From Acidovorax sp. FJL06 (GTDB taxonomy: Bacteria > Pseudomonadota > Gammaproteobacteria > Burkholderiales > Burkholderiaceae_C): a stretch of 64,000 nt of DNA. Both the position numbers and the translations under genes were made by a program. The notes under the pieces were generated by a model. That model was not told where the DNA came from. It worked only from the letters and a program-made list of their open reading frames with translations, and made no database searches. This document shows positions 28,499 through 39,456 of this stretch, piece after piece (position 1 is the first letter of the stretch; each line of letters starts with the position of its first letter). The stretch spans positions 81,412-145,411 of the forward strand of contig NZ_QAJR01000017.1 of the NCBI RefSeq assembly GCF_003852545.1, read 5' to 3'.

Positions 28499-29149
28499 AT
28501 GCAGAAATTCACCTTGCTCAAGGGCCTTGTGGCCCCCATGGACCGCGAGAACGTCGACACCGACGCCATCATCCCCAAGCAGTTCCTCAAGTCGATCAAG
28601 AAGACGGGCTTTGGCCCCAACCTGTTTGACGAATGGCGCTACCTGGACAAGGGCGAGCCCGGCATCCCCGAAAGCCAACGCAAGCCCAACCCCGACTTCG
28701 TGCTGAACCAGCCGCGCTACCAAGGCGCCAGCATCCTGATCGCGCGCAAGAACTTCGGCTGCGGATCGAGCCGCGAACACGCGCCCTGGGCGCTGGACCA
28801 GTTCGGCTTTCGCGCCGTGATCGCGCCCAGCTTTGCCGACATCTTCTTCAACAACTGCTTCAAGAACGGCCTCTTGCCCATCGTGCTGCCCGAGGCCACC
28901 GTGGCCCAGCTGTTCGACGAAGTGGCGGCCTTCCCGGGCTACCAGCTCACCATTGACCTGGAACGCCAGGTGGTCGTGCGCCCGCAGGGCGAGGAAATCC
29001 CGTTCGACGTGATCGCCTTCCGCAAATACTGCCTGCTCAACGGCTTTGACGACATCGGCCTGACCCTGCGCCAGTCCGACAAGATCCGGGCGTTTGAAGC
29101 AGAGCGCCTGGCCACCAAGCCCTGGCTGGCGCACACCATGGTGTCCTGA
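28499..29149 (+). CDS. leuD: 3-isopropylmalate dehydratase small subunit
   Basis: 216 residues; start [30 protein letters not shown], and the swivel-domain signature [15 protein letters not shown]. Partner of LeuC. It begins 9 bases after the entericidin gene and is followed by a repeat-containing 72-bp spacer, then leuB. Confidence 0.97.
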   Translation: MQKFTLLKGLVAPMDRENVDTDAIIPKQFLKSIKKTGFGPNLFDEWRYLDKGEPGIPESQRKPNPDFVLNQPRYQGASILIARKNFGCGSSREHAPWALDQFGFRAVIAPSFADIFFNNCFKNGLLPIVLPEATVAQLFDEVAAFPGYQLTIDLERQVVVRPQGEEIPFDVIAFRKYCLLNGFDDIGLTLRQSDKIRAFEAERLATKPWLAHTMVS

Positions 29150-29156
29150 AAACACC

Positions 29157-29205
29157 CATCAAATCGGCCTCTTGCGCTTGATGGACAAGCGCTACCAGCT
29201 ATCAA
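29157..29205. repeat. Dispersed palindromic repeat, copy 3 (diverged)
   Basis: CATCAAATCGGCCTCTTGCG, CTTGATGGACAAGCGCTACC and AGCTATCAATAG fill the leuD-leuB gap. The right half (AAGCGCTACCAGCTATCAA) is close to the repeat unit; the left half is decayed. Confidence 0.65.
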
Positions 29206-29221
29206 TAGAGAAGCAAAATCA

Positions 29222-30295
29222 ATGAAAATCGCAGTTCTGCCGGGTGACGGCATTGGCACAGAAATCGTGGCCGAGGCCGTCAAGGTCCTGAAGGCGCTTG
29301 ACCTGAAATTCGAAATGGAATCCGCCCTGGTCGGCGGCGCTGCCTACGAAGCCCATGGCCACCCGCTGCCCGAATCGACCCTGAACCTGGCCAAGAGCGC
29401 CGACGCCATCCTGTTCGGCGCCGTGGGTGACTGGAAATACGACAAGCTCGACCGCCCCCTGCGCCCCGAGCAGGCCATCCTGGGTCTGCGCAAGAACCTG
29501 GGCCTGTTTGCCAACTTCCGCCCCGCCATCTGCTACGAGCAACTGGTGGGTGCATCGAGCCTCAAGCCCGAGCTGATCGCAGGCCTCGACATCCTCATCA
29601 TCCGCGAGCTGACCGGCGACATCTACTTCGGCCAGCCGCGCGGCCGCCGCGTGGCCACCGATGGCCACTTCCCCGGTGCCGAGGAGGCCTTCGACACCAT
29701 GCGCTACAGCCGCCCCGAGATCGAGCGCATCGCCCACGTCGCCTTCCAGGCCGCCCGCAAGCGGAGCAAGAAGGTCACCAGCGTGGACAAGGCCAACGTG
29801 CTCGAAACCTTCCAGTTCTGGAAGGACGTGGTCACCGACGTGCACAAGGAATACCCCGACGTCGAACTGCAGCACATGTACGTGGACAACGCGGCCATGC
29901 AACTCGTGAAGGCGCCCAAGGCGTTTGACGTGGTGGTCACCGGCAACATGTTCGGAGACATCCTGTCGGACGAGGCCTCCATGCTCACCGGCTCCATCGG
30001 CATGCTGCCCTCGGCCAGCCTGAACAGCAGCAACCAGGGCCTGTACGAGCCCAGCCACGGCAGCGCCCCCGACATCGCCGGCAAGGGCGTGGCCAACCCG
30101 CTGGCCACCATCCTCTCGGCCGCGATGATGCTGCGCTTCAGCCTGAACCAGGAAGCCGCCGCCCAGCGCATCGAAGCCGCCGTGCAAAAGGTGCTGGCCC
30201 AGGGCCTGCGCACGCCCGACATCTACAGCGAAGGCACCACCAAGGTGGGCACGGCGCAAATGGGCGATGCCGTGGTGAAGGCGCTGGCCGCCTGA
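29222..30295 (+). CDS. leuB: 3-isopropylmalate dehydrogenase
   Basis: 357 residues. Start [31 protein letters not shown], the substrate loop with [26 protein letters not shown] and [14 protein letters not shown] are family signatures. NAD-dependent oxidative decarboxylation in leucine synthesis. The terminator at 30332 ends the leuC-entericidin-leuD-leuB transcript. Confidence 0.98.
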   Translation: MKIAVLPGDGIGTEIVAEAVKVLKALDLKFEMESALVGGAAYEAHGHPLPESTLNLAKSADAILFGAVGDWKYDKLDRPLRPEQAILGLRKNLGLFANFRPAICYEQLVGASSLKPELIAGLDILIIRELTGDIYFGQPRGRRVATDGHFPGAEEAFDTMRYSRPEIERIAHVAFQAARKRSKKVTSVDKANVLETFQFWKDVVTDVHKEYPDVELQHMYVDNAAMQLVKAPKAFDVVVTGNMFGDILSDEASMLTGSIGMLPSASLNSSNQGLYEPSHGSAPDIAGKGVANPLATILSAAMMLRFSLNQEAAAQRIEAAVQKVLAQGLRTPDIYSEGTTKVGTAQMGDAVVKALAA

Positions 30296-30331
30296 AGATC
30301 GCCCCTCCGGGCCCTCATCGCCCGTACACAG

Positions 30332-30358
30332 AAAAGCGCCGGCATCCGGCGCTTTTTT
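30332..30358 (+). terminator. Rho-independent terminator after leuB
   Basis: AAAAGCGCCGG (30332-30342), loop CAT, CCGGCGCTTTT (30346-30356) plus two more T. Confidence 0.88.
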
Positions 30359-30373
30359 CATGGTGGCGGGGGC

Positions 30374-31066
30374 CTACAACCAACCTTGGTGCACGAACTC
30401 CATGACGGAGTAACACCGGCACTCCAGCACCCGCGCCTGCACCGCAGCCACGATCTGCGCCACCCCCTGCGCATACGGGGCGTCGCCATAGACGCGCGTC
30501 TCCAGCTTCAGGCTGCACAGGCCGTCCTCCACCAGGATCTGGTGGTAGGCATGGCGTGCCAGATGTGCGTCAGGAATCTGCAGCTCTGTGCGCTGCACGT
30601 CGGCAGAGCGCACGGACTCGATCTCTGCCACAGGCAGCCCCAGCGACTGCGCCATGCTGACCGCCGTGCCAGGCACCGAGGACTTTTGCGCCTGGTGCGA
30701 CTCGATGAGCCGGACCCGCTGGTTGTGGAACAAATGGCCGCTGCGCTCCAGCATGCCCATGAACTTGAGCATCAGGATGTTGGTGTTGGGGCACACCACC
30801 ACCGGGAAACCCGGCACCATCTGCTCCAGATCGGAGCCCGTGGCCAGCTCGATCAATGGCGACTGGGTGGCCGCGCAAAAGGCCACCGCCGCCGCCAGCT
30901 CCCGCCCCGAACCCGCATGGACCACGATGGATTTTTCGGCTCTGTGCGCCACGGCATCGGACCAGGGCACCACCACCCCCGCCCCGCCCTCGGCCCCATC
31001 GCCCACCGTCAACGCGCCCAGCAGCTCCTGGGCCAGCTTTCCAGCCCCTACAACAATGACTTGCAT
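30374..31066 (-). CDS. DapB-like dihydrodipicolinate reductase family protein
   Basis: 230 residues from the ATG at 31066 (MQVIVVGAGKLAQELL). The C-terminal half matches DapB: PNTNILMLKFMGMLE like the DapB NFA/S...LMLKL helix, and LIESHQAQKSSVPGTA like the catalytic E-HHRHK-DAPSGTA segment, keeping the Lys but only the second His. The N-terminal Rossmann part is short and has GAGKLAQ where DapB has G-x-GRMG. It may therefore be a paralogue with altered cofactor or substrate. It lies divergent from the asd leader, fitting an aspartate-family setting. Called from pattern alone. Confidence 0.68.
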   Translation of the reverse strand: MQVIVVGAGKLAQELLGALTVGDGAEGGAGVVVPWSDAVAHRAEKSIVVHAGSGRELAAAVAFCAATQSPLIELATGSDLEQMVPGFPVVVCPNTNILMLKFMGMLERSGHLFHNQRVRLIESHQAQKSSVPGTAVSMAQSLGLPVAEIESVRSADVQRTELQIPDAHLARHAYHQILVEDGLCSLKLETRVYGDAPYAQGVAQIVAAVQARVLECRCYSVMEFVHQGWL

Positions 31067-31339
31067 CTCACCCTTCGACCCATGGCCAACAACCGCAGAA
31101 CCGCAGGCACCGGCACAAACCCAACGGCAGCCGCGGCACCTGCACAAGACCCCGCACTGTAGACGCTCGGCACAAGCCGCGCTCACTGCGGCACCCCGCA
31201 TGCACGGGGACGGGCCACCGCCTGTCGCTCGCCCGGCATCGAACGCAGACGCCCCTTGCAGCCAGTGCCCCACCGTTGGTTTCGTGCACGGCACAAGGGC
31301 TGCAACGCACATGGCCCATTGCGCCGCAGCGGCATCCGC

Positions 31340-31345
31340 TACAAT
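31340..31345 (+). promoter_or_regulatory. Candidate -10 box (TACAAT) before the asd leader peptide
   Basis: TACAAT ends 8 bases before the leader ATG at 31354; CATTGC (31317-31322) at 17-base spacing is a weak -35. The message would begin at or within 2 bases of that ATG. Confidence 0.45.
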
Positions 31346-31353
31346 GTCACCTC

Positions 31354-31455
31354 ATGTTTGCCGCCCGCCCGTTCGCCCTGAACATCGCATCCGCCGCCCT
31401 GGCCGGTGTGGCTGCGCGCGCAATCATCACCAAAACCACGACCATTAAGGGCTGA
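31354..31455 (+). CDS. Thr/Ile/Lys-rich leader peptide of asd (33 aa)
   Basis: 33-codon ORF, ATG 31354 to TGA 31453-31455. Its last 11 residues are AIITKTTTIKG: four Thr, three Ile and two Lys, the end products fed by aspartate semialdehyde. The stop codon lies 6 bases before the first of two mutually exclusive hairpins in front of asd. This is the classical architecture of an attenuation leader such as thrL. No Shine-Dalgarno sequence precedes it; it appears to be translated from a nearly leaderless message. I do not know a described asd leader of this kind. Confidence 0.65.
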   Translation: MFAARPFALNIASAALAGVAARAIITKTTTIKG

Positions 31456-31460
31456 CTCAG

Positions 31461-31528
31461 CCTGGTTCGTCGTGCGCCCCTCCTGGCCAGACGAGCCAGG
31501 CGAGCAGTCCGGTCTGGCACTGTTTCTT
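31461..31528 (+). promoter_or_regulatory. Candidate transcription attenuator of asd
   Basis: Hairpin A: CCTGGTTCGTC (31461-31471) with GACGAGCCAGG (31490-31500), 11 pairs with one G-U. Hairpin B: GCCAGAC (31486-31492) with GTCTGGC (31512-31518), followed by ACTGTTTCTT, a weak T-tract; an alternative GCCAG (31495-31499) with CTGGC (31514-31518) also exists. A and B share bases 31490-31500, so only one forms. A ribosome paused on the Thr/Ile/Lys codons could favour the antiterminator arrangement (inference). Confidence 0.6.
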
Positions 31529-31548
31529 AATCTGAAAGGGGCGTTGAA

Positions 31549-32706
31549 ATGAGCAAGTTGGTAGGTTTGGTTGGCTGGCGCGGCATGGTCGGCTCGGTGT
31601 TGATGGACCGCATGATCGAAGAAAAAGACTTCGACCTGATCGAGCCATTGTTCTTCTCCACATCCAACGCCGGCGGCAAGGCCCCTGCGCAGGCCAAGAA
31701 CGAAACCACCCTGCAGGACGCGTTCAACATCGACGCCTTGAAGCGCTGCGAGATCATCATCACCGCCCAGGGCGGTGACTACACCAACGAGGTGTACCCC
31801 CAACTGCGCGCCGCGGGCTGGAACGGCCACTGGATCGACGCCGCATCCTCCCTGCGCATGGAGAAGAACGCCGTCATCGTGCTCGACCCGGTGAACATGC
31901 CCGTGATCAAGAACGCCCTGGCCCACGGCGGCAAGGACTGGATCGGCGGCAACTGCACCGTGAGCTGCATGCTGATGGGCGTGGGCGCGCTGTACAAGGC
32001 CGGCCTCGTCGAGTGGATGAGCACCCAGACCTACCAGGCGGCTTCCGGCGGCGGCGCCCAGCACATGCGCGAGCTGCTCACGCAGTACGGCACGCTGAAC
32101 GCCGAAGTGCGCTCGCTGCTGGACGACCCCAAGAGCGCCATCCTGGAAATCGACCGCAAGGTCATTGCCAAGCAGCGCGCCCTGACCGGCGCTGAAACCG
32201 CCAACTTCGGCGTGCCGCTGGGCGGCTCGCTGATCCCCTGGATCGACAAGGACCTGGGTATTGGCAAAAGCCAGGACGAGCCTGGCTGGGGCATGTCCAA
32301 GGAAGAATGGAAGGGCATGGCCGAGACCAACAAGATCCTTGGCATGGGCGAGGGCTTCGACTCCGCCGCCATCCCGGTCGATGGCTTCTGCGTGCGCGTG
32401 GGCGCCATGCGCTGCCACAGCCAGGCACTGACCTTCAAGCTCAAGAAGGACGTACCCGTGGCCGACATCGAGGCCATGATCGCTGCCGACAACGAGTGGG
32501 CCAAGGTGGTTCCCAACACCCGCGAAGCCACGATCAAGGACCTGACCCCCGTGGCCGTGACCGGCACCATGACCATCCCGGTCGGCCGCATCCGCAAGCT
32601 GGCCATGGGCCCTGAATACGTGGGCGCATTCACCATTGGCGACCAGCTGCTGTGGGGTGCTGCCGAGCCCCTGCGCCGCATGCTGCGCATCCTGCTGGAC
32701 GCCTGA
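31549..32706 (+). CDS. asd: Aspartate-semialdehyde dehydrogenase
   Basis: 385 residues, the long gammaproteobacterial-type Asd. Cofactor motif [11 protein letters not shown] at the N-terminus, nucleophile Cys in [12 protein letters not shown], and the catalytic-site stretch [12 protein letters not shown]. It makes aspartate semialdehyde for Lys/DAP, Met, Thr and Ile. AAAGGGG lies 8 bases before the ATG. Preceded by a leader peptide and hairpins; ended by a 14-bp hairpin terminator. Confidence 0.98.
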   Translation: MSKLVGLVGWRGMVGSVLMDRMIEEKDFDLIEPLFFSTSNAGGKAPAQAKNETTLQDAFNIDALKRCEIIITAQGGDYTNEVYPQLRAAGWNGHWIDAASSLRMEKNAVIVLDPVNMPVIKNALAHGGKDWIGGNCTVSCMLMGVGALYKAGLVEWMSTQTYQAASGGGAQHMRELLTQYGTLNAEVRSLLDDPKSAILEIDRKVIAKQRALTGAETANFGVPLGGSLIPWIDKDLGIGKSQDEPGWGMSKEEWKGMAETNKILGMGEGFDSAAIPVDGFCVRVGAMRCHSQALTFKLKKDVPVADIEAMIAADNEWAKVVPNTREATIKDLTPVAVTGTMTIPVGRIRKLAMGPEYVGAFTIGDQLLWGAAEPLRRMLRILLDA

Positions 32707-32733
32707 TCCCCCCGCCCCCGGCCGGGCCGCCCC

Positions 32734-32766
32734 AAAGCGCGCGCACACCCTGTGCGCGCGCTTTTT
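32734..32766 (+). terminator. Rho-independent terminator after asd
   Basis: AAAGCGCGCGCACA (32734-32747), loop CCC, TGTGCGCGCGCTTT (32751-32764), perfect 14-bp stem with a T-run to 32766. Confidence 0.9.
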
Positions 32767-32946
32767 CACGTCCGGCCCCGGGACACACTCCGTTACGGGA
32801 CGTTGGCAATTGGCAACAACCGAATGCCCCAAGTTGGGGCACCAACACCCCTCTCAAAGCTTCGGAGCCACCTCAGCTTGTCAGTGCAAAACATTGATGC
32901 TATGGTGCTTTTTACATATTTTCACGCGCCGGGGCGGGACCAGACC

Positions 32947-35643
32947 ATGACAAGAAAAGCACCGCTCGTCCGAGCCGCACAAAATCCTCATCAGTTGTTG
33001 GCAAACATGCATCGTTGGAAATTCTCTGTCCTGGCGGCTGCGGCCGTGGCTTGCTCCGGTTTTTATGCCAGCGATGCCTCGGCCCTGGCACTGGGCCGTA
33101 TCACCGTGCAGTCGGCCCTGGGCGAGCCCCTGCGTGCAGAAATCGACCTGCCCCAAATCACCCCCGCTGAAGCCGACACGCTGCGCGCCACGGCAGCCGC
33201 CCCCGAAGTATTCCGCGCCCAGGGCATGGAATACACCCAGGCCATGAACAACCTGCAGATCCAGCTGCAGCGCCGCCCCGATGGCACGGCCGTGCTGCGC
33301 CTGTCGAGCGACCGCCCCGTGAACGAGCCTTTCCTCGACCTGGTGCTGGACGCCAACTGGGGATCGGGCCGCATCGTGCGCAGCTACACCATGCTGTTTG
33401 ACCCGCCCACAATGCGCCGCCCAGCGCCTGCGGTCACGGCCTCGCCCCAAATTTCTGCGCCATCGGTTGCATCTGCCGCCCCCGCGCCCGCGCCTGCCGT
33501 GCGGGCCCCCGCAGCGCCGCAGGCCCGCCAGGCCGAACCTGCGCCAGCCCCACGCCCAGCCGCAGCACCCCGCCCCACCCCCGCCGAAGGAGTGACCGTG
33601 CAGGCGGGCGATACCGCCGGCCGCCTTGCCAACGCCTACAAGCCCGCAGGCGTTTCCCTCGACCAGATGCTGGTCGCCATGATGCGGTCCAATCCCGACG
33701 CCTTCATCCACGGCAATGTGAACCGCCTGAAGGCTGGTGCCGTACTGCAAATGCCCGACCAGGCCGCAGCCCAGGCCACCACCGCCCCCGAGGCACGCCA
33801 GATCCTCTCTGCGCAAGCGCGCGACTTCAACGACTTCCGCCGCAAGCTCGCAGGCGCAGCCCCCACCACCGAGGTCGCAGCCGCCCAACGCTCGGCCTCC
33901 GGCTCTGTGCAAACCCGGGTGGAAGACAAGAAACCGGCCACGGCCGCCCCGGACAAGCTCACGCTGTCCAAGGGCTCCGTGAAGGGCCAGAAGGCCGCCG
34001 AAGAACAGGTCGCCAAAGACAAGCAGGCTGGCGAAGCCGCCACCCGGATGGCCGAGCTGTCCAAGAACATCACCGACCTGAACAAGCTGGGCGCCGCCTC
34101 CACGGCCGCCGGCAGCGGCACAGCCCCTGCGGCAGCCAGCACCGCCAGTGCGCCTGCGGGCGTGGCCGTGCAAGCGCCCGCCGTGCCCGCCACGCCCACC
34201 GCCCCTCCCGCGCCACAGCCCGCTGCATCGGCGCCAGCCCCTGCGGCCAGCGCCCCGGCAGAAGCCACGGTGCCCGCCGAGGCGGCCGCCTCGGCACCTG
34301 CTCCGGAAGCGTCCGCGCCGGCCCCTACGCCAGCGCCAGCCCCCAAACCAGCGCCCGCCCCCGCACCAGCCGAAGAGCCCGGCTTCCTCGCAAGCCTCAT
34401 GGACGATCCGCTGCTGCCGATTGGCGGCGGTATCGCGCTTGCAGGCCTGCTGGGGTTCGGTGCCTACCGCGTCATCCAGCGGCGCCGCCAGAACAACGGC
34501 GTGGACAGCTCCTTCCTCGAAAGCCGCATCCAGCCCGACTCCTTCTTTGGCGCCAGTGGCGGCCAGCGCGTGGACACGGCCAACAGCGACATGACCACCG
34601 GCTCTTCCATGGCCTATTCGCCGAGCCAGCTGGACGCGGGCGGCGATGTGGACCCCGTGGCCGAAGCCGATGTGTACCTGGCCTATGGCCGTGACCTGCA
34701 GGCCGAGGAAATCCTGAAAGAAGCTGTCCGCCACAATCCGGGCCGTGTGTCTGTGCACGTCAAGCTGGGCGAAATCTATGCCAAGCGCCAAGACCGCAAG
34801 GCTCTGGAGGCCGTGGCCGGCGAGGTCTTCAAACTGACCCAGGGCGAAGGCCCAGATTGGGCCCGCATTGCCGAGTTGGGCCGCGACCTGGAGCCCGAGA
34901 ACCGCCTGTACCAGCCGGGTGGCCGCCCTGGCCAGGGCGAGGACGAGTCCCCATCGCTCCCTCCTGGCGGCTTCCCCAGCACCTTCACCGGGGCAGGCAG
35001 CCCCGAAGCGGCATTGCCCCCGGATCTGGACCTCGATCTCGACCTGGACCTGCCCGACGACGCGCTGACCGACGCCCCCCCCGCCGCCCCCGGTGGTTTT
35101 GCCGCAGCAGCGGCAGCCGCCACCAGTGCCCTCCATGCAGCCCCCGAGGCCGACGAGCCCCAGACGCTGCGCCCGGAGCTGGATCTGCCACCTCCCCCTT
35201 CCGCAGAACCCCCCGCCTGGAGTGGCCAGGACACGGCGCCCAGCCCCGTGATGGATCCGCCCCCGGTAGCCAGCCTCGACTTCCCGAGCATGGATGATCT
35301 GAGCATGGCTCCGTCGGGGCCCATGCCTCTGGTGGGTGACACCCAGGACGCGAGCCCCATGGAGTTCGACCTGGGCGACCTCTCACTCGACCTGAATGCA
35401 CCGTCCAAACCCATGGCAGCCCCCGCAGCCAAGGCGGCGCCCGCCCCCGCTCTGGATGAGTCTGCCGACGATGGCTCGGCAGCGGCCCAGGACGATCCAC
35501 TGGCCACCAAGCTGGCGCTGGCCGAAGAGTTCAACGCCATTGGCGACACCGACGGCGCCCGCACGCTGATTGAAGAAGTGGTTGCTGAATCCAGCGGCGC
35601 ACTCAAGACCCGCGCCCAGCGCATGCTGGCCGAACTGGGCTGA
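32947..35643 (+). CDS. fimV: FimV/HubP-type polar hub protein
   Basis: About 898 residues from 32947; the ATG at 33007 (MHRWKFSVLAAAA) would place the signal peptide at the very N-terminus and may be the real start. Order: FimV N-terminal domain (ALALGRITVQSALGEPLRAE), LysM (VQAGDTAGRLANAYKP ... GAVLQMPD), a long Ala/Pro-rich stretch, one membrane span (LLPIGGGIALAGLLGFGAY) followed by RRRQ, an acidic cytoplasmic region with a TPR-like part (VYLAYGRDLQAEEIL), and the C-terminal FimV motif (ATKLALAEEFNAIGD ... RAQRMLAELG). Such proteins bind peptidoglycan and organise pole-located type IV pili and flagella. Confidence 0.92.
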   Translation: MTRKAPLVRAAQNPHQLLANMHRWKFSVLAAAAVACSGFYASDASALALGRITVQSALGEPLRAEIDLPQITPAEADTLRATAAAPEVFRAQGMEYTQAMNNLQIQLQRRPDGTAVLRLSSDRPVNEPFLDLVLDANWGSGRIVRSYTMLFDPPTMRRPAPAVTASPQISAPSVASAAPAPAPAVRAPAAPQARQAEPAPAPRPAAAPRPTPAEGVTVQAGDTAGRLANAYKPAGVSLDQMLVAMMRSNPDAFIHGNVNRLKAGAVLQMPDQAAAQATTAPEARQILSAQARDFNDFRRKLAGAAPTTEVAAAQRSASGSVQTRVEDKKPATAAPDKLTLSKGSVKGQKAAEEQVAKDKQAGEAATRMAELSKNITDLNKLGAASTAAGSGTAPAAASTASAPAGVAVQAPAVPATPTAPPAPQPAASAPAPAASAPAEATVPAEAAASAPAPEASAPAPTPAPAPKPAPAPAPAEEPGFLASLMDDPLLPIGGGIALAGLLGFGAYRVIQRRRQNNGVDSSFLESRIQPDSFFGASGGQRVDTANSDMTTGSSMAYSPSQLDAGGDVDPVAEADVYLAYGRDLQAEEILKEAVRHNPGRVSVHVKLGEIYAKRQDRKALEAVAGEVFKLTQGEGPDWARIAELGRDLEPENRLYQPGGRPGQGEDESPSLPPGGFPSTFTGAGSPEAALPPDLDLDLDLDLPDDALTDAPPAAPGGFAAAAAAATSALHAAPEADEPQTLRPELDLPPPPSAEPPAWSGQDTAPSPVMDPPPVASLDFPSMDDLSMAPSGPMPLVGDTQDASPMEFDLGDLSLDLNAPSKPMAAPAAKAAPAPALDESADDGSAAAQDDPLATKLALAEEFNAIGDTDGARTLIEEVVAESSGALKTRAQRMLAELG

Positions 35644-35696
35644 TGCAGCCCGCAGGGGCAAGCACCTCCCCACCCACCCCGTCCCCAGGCCACCCC

Positions 35697-36518
35697 ATGA
35701 CGCGGGTGGCCCTGGGTGTCGGCTACAACGGCCAGGCTTACAGCGGCTGGCAAAGCCAGCTGTCCGGCAACACGGTTCAGGACAAACTCGAAGCGGCCCT
35801 GGGCCGCTTTGCCACGCACCCTGTGAGCACCCTGTGCGCCGGCCGCACCGATGCGGGGGTGCACGGGTTGATGCAGGTGGTGCACTTTGACACGCCGCTG
35901 CAGCGCCCTGCATCGTCGTGGGTGCGCGGCACCAACACCTTTCTCCCCGCCGATATTGCCGTTCAATGGGCACAGCCTGTGCCCCCGGATTTCCATGCCC
36001 GCGCCAGCGCCGTGGCGCGGCGCTACGCCTACGTACTGCTGCAATCGCCCGTGCGGCCCAGCGTGGATGCCGGGCGCGTGGGCTGGGTGTTCCACCCGCT
36101 GGACCATGGCGCCATGCGGCAGGCTGCCGACATCCTGCTCGGCGAGCATGACTTCACCTCCTTTCGTGCATCGGCCTGCCAGGCCAAGTCTCCCGTCAAG
36201 ACGCTGCAGCGCATCGACATCACCCGCCGGGGCCTGAGCGCCCCCCACCCCGAGCTGGGCTGGAGCCCCTGCTACTGGCGCTTCGAGTTCGAAGCCAACG
36301 CCTTCCTGCACCACATGATCCGCAACATCATGGGCTGCCTGATTGCCGTGGGCCGGGGGGACCAACCGCCCGAGTGGATGGCGCAGGTGCTGGCCGCCCA
36401 ATCACGCGACGCGGCCGCGCCGACGTTCTCCCCGGACGGACTGTATTTCCAGGGCCCGGTCTACGAAGCCCGCTGGGGCCTGCCCCAGCGCACGGCTGCG
36501 TATGATTGGCTGCCATGA
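35697..36518 (+). CDS. truA: tRNA pseudouridine(38-40) synthase TruA
   Basis: 273 residues from the ATG at 35697 (MTRVALGVGYNGQAYSGWQ); an ATG at 35643 overlapping the fimV stop (TGATG) would add 18 residues without homology. The catalytic Asp is in CAGRTDAGVHG; FEANAFLHHMIRNIMG and PDGLYFQGPVY are conserved. It modifies the tRNA anticodon stem. The stop overlaps the trpF start (ATGA). Confidence 0.96.
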   Translation: MTRVALGVGYNGQAYSGWQSQLSGNTVQDKLEAALGRFATHPVSTLCAGRTDAGVHGLMQVVHFDTPLQRPASSWVRGTNTFLPADIAVQWAQPVPPDFHARASAVARRYAYVLLQSPVRPSVDAGRVGWVFHPLDHGAMRQAADILLGEHDFTSFRASACQAKSPVKTLQRIDITRRGLSAPHPELGWSPCYWRFEFEANAFLHHMIRNIMGCLIAVGRGDQPPEWMAQVLAAQSRDAAAPTFSPDGLYFQGPVYEARWGLPQRTAAYDWLP

Positions 36519-37253
36519 AAGCCCAAGACACCCCCCTCCCTCCTCCGGCCCGCACCCGCATCAAAATCTGCGGCCTGACCCGCGAGGAAGACGTGGACGC
36601 CGCCGTGGCGGCAGGTGCCGACGCGATCGGCTTCGTGCTCTATGCCCCCAGCCCCCGTGCGGTCACGCCCGCACGTGCGGCGCAACTGGCCCGACGGTTG
36701 CCGCCTTTCGTGACGCCGGTGCTGCTCTGCGTGAACGAATCCGCTACGAATGTGATAGCTGCCAGCGCTTTGATAGCGGGCGCCACCATCCAATTTCATG
36801 GTGATGAAACTCCCGAGGACTGCCTCGCGGCCACCGGCCAGGGCGCGCGGCCCTACCTGCGCGCAGCGCGGATTCCCCTGGGTGATGGTGCCGCCCGCTT
36901 CGACCTCGTAAAATACGCCCACGATTATTCTCACGCCCAGGCCATCCTGCTCGACGCCCATGTCGAAGGTTATGGCGGTGGCGGCAAAGCATTCAATTGG
37001 TCACTCCTTCCACCAAGCGTAGCCTCTCACCTCGTTTTGTCTGGTGGACTCACGCCTGCAAACGTGACCGATGGCATTTTGCAAGTCCGCCCGCGTTGCA
37101 AAACGCTGGCGGTTGATGTCAGCTCCGGCGTCGAGGCCACGGACCCGAACAGTCCCGATGGCCAGCCCCTGAAGGGCATCAAGGACGCCGGAAAGATCGA
37201 GCGCTTCATCGCCGCCGTGCGCGCGGCCGATGCCCAACTTGCAAAGAACCCCC

Positions 37254-37276
<23 letters not shown>
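36515..37276 (+). CDS. trpF: Phosphoribosylanthranilate isomerase
   Basis: 253 residues from the ATG at 36515, overlapping truA by 4 bases. TIM barrel with catalytic Cys in [46 protein letters not shown] and DVSSGVE are family motifs. Residues about 80-90 ([11 protein letters not shown]) are written by one arm of the dispersed repeat, yet spacing to QFHGDE appears kept. Start of trpF-trpB-trpA; no anthranilate synthase genes here. Confidence 0.96.
36752..36775 (+). repeat. Repeat arm inside trpF, copy 4
   Basis: TGATAGCTGCCAGCGCTTT (36752-36770) differs at one base from the repeat arm TGATAGCTGCTAGCGCTTT; GATAG follows. Only one arm is present and it keeps the reading frame. Confidence 0.7.
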
Positions 37277-38527
<1,251 letters not shown>

Positions 38528-38531
<4 letters not shown>

Positions 38532-39337
38532 GCCGCATCCAGACCACTTTTGAACAGCTGAAAGCCCAGGGCCGCAAGGCGCTGATTCCCTACGTCACAG
38601 CGGGCTTTCCGTTTGCCGACATCACGCCCGCCCTCATGCACGGCATGGTCGAGGCCGGCGCCGACGTGATCGAGCTGGGCGTGCCCTTCTCCGACCCCAT
38701 GGCCGACGGCCCGGTCATCCAGAAGGCGGGCGAAAAGGCCCTGAGCCTGGGCGTCGGCATGGTGCAGGTGCTCGACCATGTGCGCGAATTCCGCAAGCGC
38801 AACGGCACCACGCCCGTGGTGCTCATGGGCTACGCCAACCCGGTGGAGCGCTATGACCAGATCCACGGTGAAGGCGCGTTCGTGCGCGACAGCGCCGAGG
38901 CCGGTGTCGACGGCGTGCTCATCGTGGACTACCCGCCGGAAGAATGCGAGGCCTTCGCCGCAAGCCTGCGCGCGCACAACATGGACCTGATCTTCCTGCT
39001 GGCCCCCACCAGTACGGATGAACGCATGGCCCAGGTGGCGCGCGTGGCCAGCGGCTATGTGTACTACGTATCGCTCAAGGGCGTGACCGGCTCGGGCGCG
39101 CTCGACACCTCGGCCGTGGAGCAGATGCTGCCCCGCATCCGCCAGCATGTGCACATCCCCGTGGGCGTGGGCTTCGGCATCCGCGACGCGGCCACGGCCC
39201 AGGCGATCGGCAAGGTCGCGGACGCCGTGGTCATCGGCAGCCGCATCATCCAGCTCATCGAGGACCAGGAGCACGCCAAGGTGGTGCCCCTGACCATCGA
39301 CTTCCTGCGCGGCATCCGCAAGGCGCTGGACGCCTAG
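38528..39337 (+). CDS. trpA: Tryptophan synthase alpha chain
   Basis: 269 residues. TIM barrel with catalytic Glu in [17 protein letters not shown] (family signature) and Asp in VDYPPEE; the phosphate-binding GVGFGI and GSRI stretches are conserved. It splits indole-glycerol phosphate. Coupled to trpB. Confidence 0.98.
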
Positions 39338-39456
39338 TCGCATAATGCAGCCCGGCGCGCCCGCCTCACCGGGTGCGGCGCGCCACAGATTCCACCCGGC
39401 CTGCCCCGGGCGCGCCCCGCGCCCCCGCATGCCGAGCCACTGAAGAGGAGAACACC

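Noticed and set aside
32881-35136. Long antisense frame across fimV
   Set aside because: Gly/Arg/Ala-rich shadow of an Ala/Pro-rich gene.
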